From Ambrosia x helenae (taxonomy: Eukaryota > Streptophyta > Magnoliopsida > Asterales > Asteraceae): 64,000 bases of DNA. Positions 56,946-64,000 of the stretch are shown piece after piece. Made by a program: the position numbers and the translations under genes. Location: contig CM061224.1 in NCBI GenBank assembly GCA_030844895.1, forward strand, positions 32,386,102-32,450,101. The letters run 5' to 3'. Positions within the stretch are counted from its first letter, which is position 1, and the number at the start of each line of letters is the position of its first letter. The notes below the pieces were generated by a model, which made no database searches, was not told where the DNA came from, and saw only the letters and a list, made by a program, of their open reading frames with translations.

Positions 56946-59218
56946 AACTTCGTCCCGATGTTATTTAAAAACACAGGTTTGAGGATGGTTCGGTAGAAAT
57001 TAAGGCAGCCGTGGTTTTGAAAATTTTGGGTTAAGGCACGACATGAATTTATAGAATAATCTGCTTTCGAATAATTTGGATAAGAGGTTTGTTATCTATG
57101 AGTTTTAAGGGTAGGATTAGGTGTGTCTTGGAATCGCAATGTGAATAAGAATCTTAAGTTTTAGAAATCCTAAAAGAAATGCATGAGTTGATGGACTATA
57201 GAAAGGCTAAATGAACTACCAGGTAACTAGAGTTTATAATTAGTTTCTCTACCGAAAACCTTTATAGAATTTCACACCACCTTAACGTACCTGTAAATTC
57301 ATGATTACGTTCCGGACCGCAATCACCAATTTACCTTACATTAGGGTTTTGTGTCCTTCTATGACTCTAAACACACATGTAAGTAATGCAAAATAACCTT
57401 GTGATTGAATTGTATACAATGTATCCAAAAATAAGTCCAACTGTTGAGCAGGAAAAAGACTTCTACCAGTCAGTGAGTAAGAACCTCTACAGATTGTTGA
57501 GCAGGTACGATAGCCTCTACCAGTCGTTGAGCAGGTTGTAGGGCCTCTACCGACTGTTGAGCAGGCATGATGACCTCTACCAATCGTTGAGTAGGTTATT
57601 TGGTACTCTACTAACTGTTGAGCAAGTACTTCATCCTCTATCAGTTGTTTGATTAAGTGTACCAATTTACACACACACATAAATTGCAAATTGATAATAT
57701 GTACATGTAAGCAATCAAGTATCAAGTATAGCATGTGAGTTGTAATAGAGTTGCCCTAGACAAGGTTAATGACTCTAGGTGTGTCTATAGTAAATAGTTT
57801 ATATTTCATGAATTCTAGTTTCAAATGTTCGAATATGGTAGATAGTCGAATCCTCATGTAACTAAGGATTATGTTTGATGCAACATACAATCAAGTTTCA
57901 ATAGTTTGGTTATCATGGGTAACTAGCTCCTATGTGAGAAGGTTAAAGATATGAATTTAGTTCTTGAGAGGATGATGAAAAATCTTGAAGCAGAATCAAG
58001 GTTGTGAGAGATAGTGAATGTGAAGATAGTTGATAAAGAGTTTATTTTATAGTAAGGAGATTATGTAGCAGTGTAAATTTTGGGGTTTGGATCAAAGGTT
58101 ATAATCAAGTGTATAAGAAAACATGATTGTGGTATATGTCAAATATTGTAAAAATTTGAACAAGTTGAAAATGAGTGATTGTCGATGGAGAATTTAGAGA
58201 TTAGATATTATTCCTATGGAAAAAAAAATCTTATTTTCAAAATTGGTTTTATACATAAAGCAAAAGTTGTTAAATAGTACAAGCTAAGTGGGCTCTGATT
58301 AAAATATTCCCGTTAGTTGGAGATTTCAAACATGACATTAGGTTTTGAAGATCAAGGTTCTATTAAGTGATTTTTAATAGTTTAAAGCATTATATAGAAA
58401 ATTGTTTGTTACGTCAATAAATAAACAACTGAATTTAAGTTCGAGGACATCTTTTGACAAAAAAATATGTACTTTGTAAAGTTACTAGGTAATGAAAATA
58501 CAACACGATTTAGAAATCTTTAGTTTGTGCTAAGGTATGAGGTTATAGTTTATAAAAATAAGTAACATGTGGAGAAATGAAATAATATGATTTGGGTAGG
58601 GTGTTGAATATTTAAAAAGTGGCTAAGATAGTAAGGTGAAGTGTGATTGTGAAATCCATAGATGGTTATGAAATGAAATTGATTTAAGCTGTAAAATTTT
58701 GAGATTTTAGAGCTTAGTTTAAGGAAAGTGAGTGTAATCATTTATTCATTAATTAAAACAAATAAACGAAAACGTTGACTTATCAAAACTTCTAGATTCT
58801 AATAACATAGTGAAGACATGCTTTAGCCTATAAGTGAACACTCATCCCGAGAATTCCCAGGTAGGCATCCGGGTCCCTCGTCTGATTGGGATTTATGCGC
58901 AATGCCAGTCCTAGACAGAAAACTCAGAATACAGGCGTTCACCCTTCCAGATTGCACGTGTTCGTTATTAAAATCTAGAACTTCGACGAGATCTTCAAGG
59001 TGGTTCAGGCTAAACCTGAGGATTTGTCCTATTAGTCTAAGAGTAGATCTTGTGATGGAGAACAATCTTCTTGTAGTGACTAAAGTAGGGATAAGAAGTA
59101 GGAGGGAGATAGAGAATAGAAACAAGTAGGGTTGCAAGTAAAAAGGAGCAAGTACTGATTATAATCCTATGGTTATAGACTAGATTATTTTTCTAATAAC
59201 CTAATTCCCTATAACCAT
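56946..59218 (-). other. Non-coding interior of the composite with 30-bp minisatellite
   Basis: 2.3 kb with no retroelement domain. 57454-57650 is a ~30-bp tandem repeat around CCTCTACCAGTCGTTGAGCAGG, giving a ten-residue repeat with CSTTGRG-like units on the minus strand (57336-57734). Not a credible gene. Confidence 0.6.
57484..57640. repeat. 30-bp minisatellite, about five units
   Basis: CCTCTAC recurs at 57484, 57514, 57544 and 57574, then one shifted unit near 57605, each followed by a GTTGAGCAGG-like block. Confidence 0.8.
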
Positions 59219-59231
59219 GGCTCTGATACCA
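59219..59231 (-). other. Primer binding site beside LTR 2
   Basis: Minus strand TGGTATCAGAGCC three bases after the end of LTR 2. Confidence 0.7.
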
Positions 59232-60303
59232 ATCTATAACACCCCAACCGGTGGCGAAAACATCGGGATATCACGTATTGATGATTGTTCAGTAACTCAT
59301 GGTAAATAATAAGTTTCAATAAATGATTTAAATAAATTACATACAATTGTTCTAAGAATTTGTACATCAAAATGAAAAAATAGCTACGCATCTTCAAGCA
59401 TTAATTCTAATCTTCGAGCATGTTATAACCTGAAACATGTTAAGTTTGAAAAAATTTTGGGTCAACAAAAGTTGGTGAGAATTACATAGGTTTGAATATT
59501 GAATAAAATTTGTACAATTCGAGTGTCATGGCAAGTCTAGTCCATATGTGAAAACAATACTACTCGGTAAATCGTGTGCATAATCAAACCTTGTGACTAG
59601 AATATTGTGGTCCATCCCATACGCATATGGTTCACTCGTTTATGTTGCGATAACAATCACCCACGCTACCTATGTAGGAGGTACACGTATCCGGGTGGAG
59701 TTGTCAGTCCAATAGATCTATCTTTGTGTATCGTTGGCTTGTACGGAGTTAATGATTATGCTAGAATAATTGTGCTTACCATAGTAATGTTTAAGACATA
59801 ATGCAACATAGAATAACACATAGACACTTATGATTGAATTGTAAATTGAATGTTGTAACATGTTTCACCCCAAAATAGTGAAATGGAAAAGGGGCTATGT
59901 AAAACTCACCTTAGGTGCATAATGAGTTCGTGCGTTTTATTGAGCGTGCAAACACTTAGTAATAATGCCTTGGAAAACTCGAAACTAGCTAGAGGAGATA
60001 ATGACGGATGAAAACTTTAGTATATGGGAGATGGGATAATAATGTTTTTTTTTTTTTTTTGAATGGTATAAAGAGTTGAATGGTAGGCTAGTGTATTTAT
60101 AGTGTAAAATTTGGAGTTGTAATTAGGGACTACTTTGACTAGGCTAGAATTTAGGAACAACTTTGACTTGACTAGAAGACCATATTTACTAACACTTTGA
60201 CTTGACTTGACTAGGAGACTACGTTTGACTTTTCAAGTTTGATTAAGGGACCTTGAAAGGGTTTAAGTTTAATTGGTTTTAATTAACATCACAAAACACC
60301 AAA

Positions 60304-60382
60304 TGGTGTAGTGGTTTGTGTGGTGTGGTTAAGGTTTAGCCCGCCAGGGACTCGGGTTCGAATCCTCGCACAGGCAAACATT
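60304..60382 (+). mobile_element. tRNA-related pol III-box unit (possible SINE)
   Basis: Box A-like TGGTGTAGTGG (60304-60314) and perfect box B GGTTCGAATCC (60355-60365), 40 bp apart, followed by a T-rich stretch. No cloverleaf can be completed, so it is not a tRNA gene. A similar unit lies at 49980. Confidence 0.5.
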
Positions 60383-60512
60383 TTTTTTAACGTTTTTAAA
60401 TCTGAATTTTTAATACAATCCAATTTAATATTGATTATACGTCATTATTTAAACAAAAAAAAATTAACAAAATGGATGGTAAAGATACTGTAAACATGAA
60501 TCAACGAGGGAG

Positions 60513-60514
<2 letters not shown>

Positions 60515-60557
<43 letters not shown>
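60515..60557. repeat. (TA)n microsatellite
   Basis: TA run inside LTR 2. Confidence 0.9.
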
Positions 60558-60560
<3 letters not shown>

Positions 60561-60580
60561 AAAATTTGTGTGATGTTACA

Positions 60581-60733
60581 CACCCCCCCCCAAACGTTTG
60601 AATTTCAAACGTTTTCCCCCAACCGTTTTCATTTCTACCCCTATAAATACAAGGCCAAAACTCAAATCTCAGTCACAACTCTTCCTCTTCCTCCTCCTCA
60701 ATGAAAGATATGGGTGGCGGTTATGCTTACCAA
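60581..60733 (+). promoter_or_regulatory. Promoter-like segment joined to LTR 3
   Basis: Poly-C, then a palindrome with 11-bp arms AAACGTTTGAA/TTCAAACGTTT (60592-60614). CTATAAATAC follows at about 60640. A CT-rich leader (CTCTTCCTCTTCCTCCTCCTC) and ATG at 60701 come next, and the short frame runs into LTR 3 and stops after ~20 codons. It looks like the promoter and first codons of a host gene, but no gene follows. Confidence 0.4.
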
Positions 60734-61918
60734 GATGCCGAAACATCAAGGTGTCACGTATGAATGATTGTTCAATAGCTCATGGTAATACTTATGTTTA
60801 CATAATCCTTTAATACAATATTGAATTACAATAAATGTCTTGAATGAAATCTAGTACATCCAAAAATCAAACAAAGCATAAAACTTCAAATATCTTCTCA
60901 TGCTAGCTCTAGACTTCAAGCATCATTATTTCATGTTGAGTTGTAAAAATGGGGGGTCAACTAGAAGTTGGTGAGAATACATAAACCATGTCAAGCAAAT
61001 AGTTTAAGTATAAAAGTTTAGCAACTCATATGTCTATCGTAAGTTTAAGTCTACATGAATAAACATAATATGTTGAATCGACATAATCAAACCTCCGACT
61101 AGTTTAGGTCCATCCCGTCATCCACGGTTCACCTTAATAATATGTTGGAACGATAACAATCACCCACGCTACCTATGTAGGAGGTACACGTATCCGGGTG
61201 GGATTGTCAATCCAATAGATCTATTATTGAGTATCGCCGGCTTGGCCATAGCTAATGATTATGTAATGTTGAAACTCGTTGAAAATCGTTGAAACTGTTG
61301 TTGTTGTCTAATTCATGAGGCATTAAAGTTTACAACTAGACATGCATGTAGAATTGCTTAAGTATAATGTTGCAAGTATGAAGAATTGCATAAACATGGT
61401 TACGTAAACTCACATTGGCTAAGGTGAATTATCCTCTAAGTGTTGTGAATGTATGCGAGGCGAATCCCAAAGACTCAACAACGTAGCTAGTCCAAATTGA
61501 AGAAAACGAAAAAGAAAGAATATCAAGCTTCCAATTCGCCAATTACAAGAGCTTATAATCAAAGCTTCAATTGTAGAAGTAATAGACTATACAAGAAAGG
61601 TATGAGGGAAAGTTTAATCGGATTGAAACAATCGATTTAGAGGTGGCAAGTGTAATGGTTCATAGGTGGGTTTTTATACTAGTTTTGGAGTCAATTAGCC
61701 ATTAAAATTGGTCAACACCATAAAGTAAGGTTTTATGATGAATTGACTATTTGACTAAGACTTTGACTGTTTGACTAAGACTTTGACTATTTGACTCAAG
61801 GCTTTATTTAAGAAATAAAAAAAAAATCATTAGTTTGAATTAGAAAATAAAAAACACCGTCTTATAAAATGACGATTTTATAAATAGAATTAGGATATGA
61901 CATATGTCATGATTGAAT

Positions 61919-61952
<34 letters not shown>

Positions 61953-62086
61953 TACAATGATAAAAGGAACTTAGAAAAATAGAGTGCACGGATAAAGATA
62001 AGAATACTTGGAAATAAATTAGACTTTATATCATGGATCGGGAAATACTTTAATGCAAAATAAATGGGAAAATTCGTGAGGTTACA
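60734..62086 (-). repeat. LTR 3 (5' LTR of the composite, inner end missing)
   Basis: Near identical to LTR 1, but its first ~15 plus-strand bases (TGTAACACCCCAACC) are replaced by the promoter-like segment, and no PBS follows on the minus strand. A 29-base T run at 61921-61949 is much longer than in LTR 1. Confidence 0.8.
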
Positions 62087-63543
62087 CCGGTCATGGTCAA
62101 AAAACACGACGGGACTTGGCATATGTGTGTAGACTATAAAGACCTAAACAAAGCATGTCCAATAGATGCATACCCTCTCCCAGAAATTGATCTTAAGGTA
62201 GATTCATTAGCACCGTTCAAGTTCAAATGTTTCCTTGATGCATAAAAGGGCTATCATCAGATCAAGATGGCCCGGGAAGATGAAGACAAGACTGCGTTCC
62301 ATACCGATGCCGGCATCTACTGTTACACAAAGATGCCATTCGGATTAAAGAATGCAGGAGCAACGTACCAAAGATTAATGGACCAAGCATTCAAAAAACA
62401 AATTGGTCGTAATCTTGAAGTTTACGTCGATGATTTAGTCATCAAGAGTTGCACGGAAGAAACAATCATCACAGACATTGAAGAAACGTTCAGGACATTG
62501 TGAGACTACAACATCAAGCTTAATCCGGGTAAATGTTCTTTTGGAATGGAGGAAAGAAAGTTCCTGGGAGTTATAGTGTCGAAGGATGGCTTCAGGGTTA
62601 ACCCCGAGAAAGTGATAGCCATCACCAACATGCCATCCCCAAAAACATTAAAAGAAGCTCAAACTCTAAACGAGAGGCTAGCAGCCATTAACCGGTTCCT
62701 GGCACGACATGCGGAAAGGTCCCTCCCATTCATATCCACCTTGAAAGAATGCCTGAACAAAAACAAATTCAGATGGATGGAGGAAGCAGAGAGAGCGTTC
62801 CAGGAAATGAAGGTATTCGTTGGCAACCTGCCTACACTCACCGCCCCTAAACCTAGAGAGATCCTAAAGATGTATATAGCAGCCGGACATCATGCGGTCA
62901 ACCCAGTCTTGCTAGTAGAGCGGGGGAGCCTACAGACTCCAGTGTATTATATCAGCCGGGTCCTTTCTGACCCAGAAGGAAGATATCCAACGCTGGAGAA
63001 ATTGGTGTTGGCTTTGATACACGCATCCAGTCGACTACGCCGATATTTTCAGGGGCACAAGGTTGAGGTACTGACCGGTTTTCCTTTGGCACAAATTTTA
63101 AACCGGCCAGAAGTCTCGGGGCCATTGGCAAAATAGGCCATTGAGTTAGGGGCCCTGGATATAGCGTTCAAAAAAAGAACATCCATCAAAGGACAGGTAA
63201 TAGCGGATTTCATGGCCGAAATCCCAGAAGATGAGATAGTACAGGTGCCAGGAAGCAACAATGCAGCTACACCGGAGGACAAGAACTCAGCGTGGCAATT
63301 ATACACGGATGGATCGTCCAACAGCAAAGGAGCGGGAGCCGGCCTCATGCTGGTTAGCCCGGAAGGGACGAAATCTTTGTACGCGCTACGTTTTGACTTT
63401 GAATGTTCAAACAACCAATCAGAATACGAGGCTTTGCTAGTAGGCATGCGGCTAGCCCTGTCAATGGGGGCAAAGAGAGTTGATGCTCACGTGGACTCGT
63501 TGCTAGTAAATAATCAAGTTAACGAATCTTACGAGGCCAAGGA
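62087..63543 (+). pseudogene. Tat-lineage reverse transcriptase and RNase H (degenerate, truncated)
   Basis: Continues RT from VMVKK: CVDYKDLNKACP, PFGLKNAGATYQRLMD and the catalytic VYVDDLVIKS (62267-62503). Thumb/connection (62546-63136) contains ERKFLGVIVSKDGFRVNPEK and TPVYYISRVL. RNase H (63212-63540) has YTDGSSNSKGAG, SEYEALLVG and HVDSLLV, i.e. the D, E, D residues. Stops: after CFLDA (62243-62245), after TFRTL (62501-62503) and after GPLAK (63134-63136). RNase H is cut at 63543 by another LTR, so integrase is not seen. Plus strand, same element as 52877-55559. Confidence 0.9.
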
Positions 63544-64000
63544 TGTAGGATCGACGAACGTGTCACCCGACAATCACGAGGGTTATATTCAAGGTGCGAA
63601 ATCCCTTGAATATGTCTTAATAACAGAAACAAATATGAAACAATGATAAACGAGCAATTACAACACACAAACGGGTCAAAAGATTCACGTTTATATCATT
63701 AAAACAGAGCACGAGTGTTACAATGATCAAACCTAGAAATCTCAGACCTGGGGAGGGTGTTTGGAGAGTGTGTGTGGAAAGAAATAATGATTAGGGCAAT
63801 GATTGGGCCTATTTATACCTCCCTTACTCATACAGGTCAGTATACGCGAGTAGGAGCTATAAGACATATACATATAGGCAATTAGGGCCATAATCGCCTA
63901 TAAGAGTCTCTATTCGCCTGATAATGATGTGGTATAGGGCTCTAATCGCCTATACCCATCCCCTACTCGCCAATAGCCTCCAATATTCCCAAAAACGCGT
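63544..64000 (-). mobile_element. LTR at the right window edge (probable minus orientation)
   Basis: Begins TGTAGGATCGACG directly after RNase H codons. A minus-strand TATAAAT at 63811-63817 suggests the LTR reads leftwards. A perfect inverted repeat ATATTCAAGG / CCTTGAATAT lies at 63585-63613. The other end is outside the window, so family and TSD (left candidate CAAGGA region) are open. Confidence 0.55.

Larger units (their letters stand above)
59235..60580 (-). repeat. LTR 2 of a related, more divergent subfamily
   Basis: Minus strand TGTAACATCACAC...GGTTGGGGTGTTATA, ~1346 bp. It shares blocks with LTR 1 (ATGATTGTTCAGTA.CTCATGG, CAATCACCCACGCTACCTAT) but differs at many positions. It contains a pol III-box unit (60304-60380) and (TA)n at 60515-60557. 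Confidence 0.7.
55565..62086 (-). mobile_element. Composite insertion with three LTR-like blocks, TSD CCGGT
   Basis: CCGGT at 55560-55564 and 62087-62091 flanks the whole 6.5 kb, and the insertion splits an RT codon run between WVANP and VMVKK. Outer LTRs 55565-56930 and 60734-62086 are near identical. A PPT sits against the left one, so the orientation is minus. The interior contains a more divergent LTR of a related subfamily (59235-60580) with its own PBS. No pol or gag frame is visible. Confidence 0.75.

Noticed and set aside
57336..57734. 132-residue open frame with ten-residue repeats
   Set aside because: Minisatellite in a non-coding interior; kept only as a repeat and a low-interest finding.
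60304..60382. Possible tRNA gene
   Set aside because: Boxes A and B are present, but acceptor, D and anticodon stems do not pair; better read as a SINE-like unit.
1..64000. CRISPR arrays, operons, rRNA or organellar gene clusters
   Set aside because: None seen. The regular repeats present are microsatellites, minisatellites or transposon-internal.

Overview
The window is nuclear DNA from a flowering plant: AT-rich, with an intron-bearing plant UDP-glycosyltransferase gene and otherwise almost only nested plant transposable elements (Ty3 chromovirus-, Athila- and Tat-like, Copia, LINE, Helitrons, PIF/Harbinger and MITEs, SINE-like units). The repeat style and the retroelement-borne proteins fit a eudicot, perhaps Asteraceae. 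That taxon is inference from family resemblance and was not tested.

Layout. 1-15.2 kb: two copies of a UGT83A1-like gene lie on the minus strand. One is a frameshifted pseudogene cut by the left edge (1-662). The other is an apparently intact two-exon gene (12989-14834) whose intron has gained a 348-bp MITE. Between them are an Athila-like gag split by a 3.7-kb solo LTR (TSD GTTTT), a Copia derivative without pol, a Helitron and a MITE. 15.2-23.6 kb: several members of one Helitron family, a PIF/Harbinger element carrying only its MYB-like ORF1, and an orphan first exon resembling a plasma-membrane H+-ATPase. 23.6-24.7 kb: the 3' end of a LINE.

24.7-47.9 kb: one degenerate Ty3 chromovirus (minus strand) is the host for three insertions with clean target-site duplications. 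These are a 2.4-kb LTR element with an unrecognised protein (GTAAG, in the 3' LTR), a 3.6-kb solo LTR (CCTTT, in integrase) and a 10.8-kb gag-only element (GTTAG, between integrase and RNase H). A fourth sequence, probably an Athila-type LTR, cuts the gag/protease side. 47.9-52.3 kb: LTR remnant, Helitron, Harbinger MITE, and sequence I could not assign.

52.3-63.5 kb: a plus-strand Tat-lineage Ty3 element (gag, protease, RT, RNase H), split inside RT by a 6.5-kb composite with three LTR-like blocks (TSD CCGGT). From 63544 a further LTR runs off the right edge.

Functionally, the only gene I judge to be a working host gene is the UGT. Nothing here forms an operon or pathway. The most unusual signals are an array of hairpins with compensatory stem changes inside the solo LTR at 30418-34027, the compact 2.4-kb LTR element encoding an unfamiliar ~446-residue protein, the gag-only element whose 5' LTR has lost the segment holding its likely TATA box, and the three-LTR composite with a promoter-like piece next to its third LTR.
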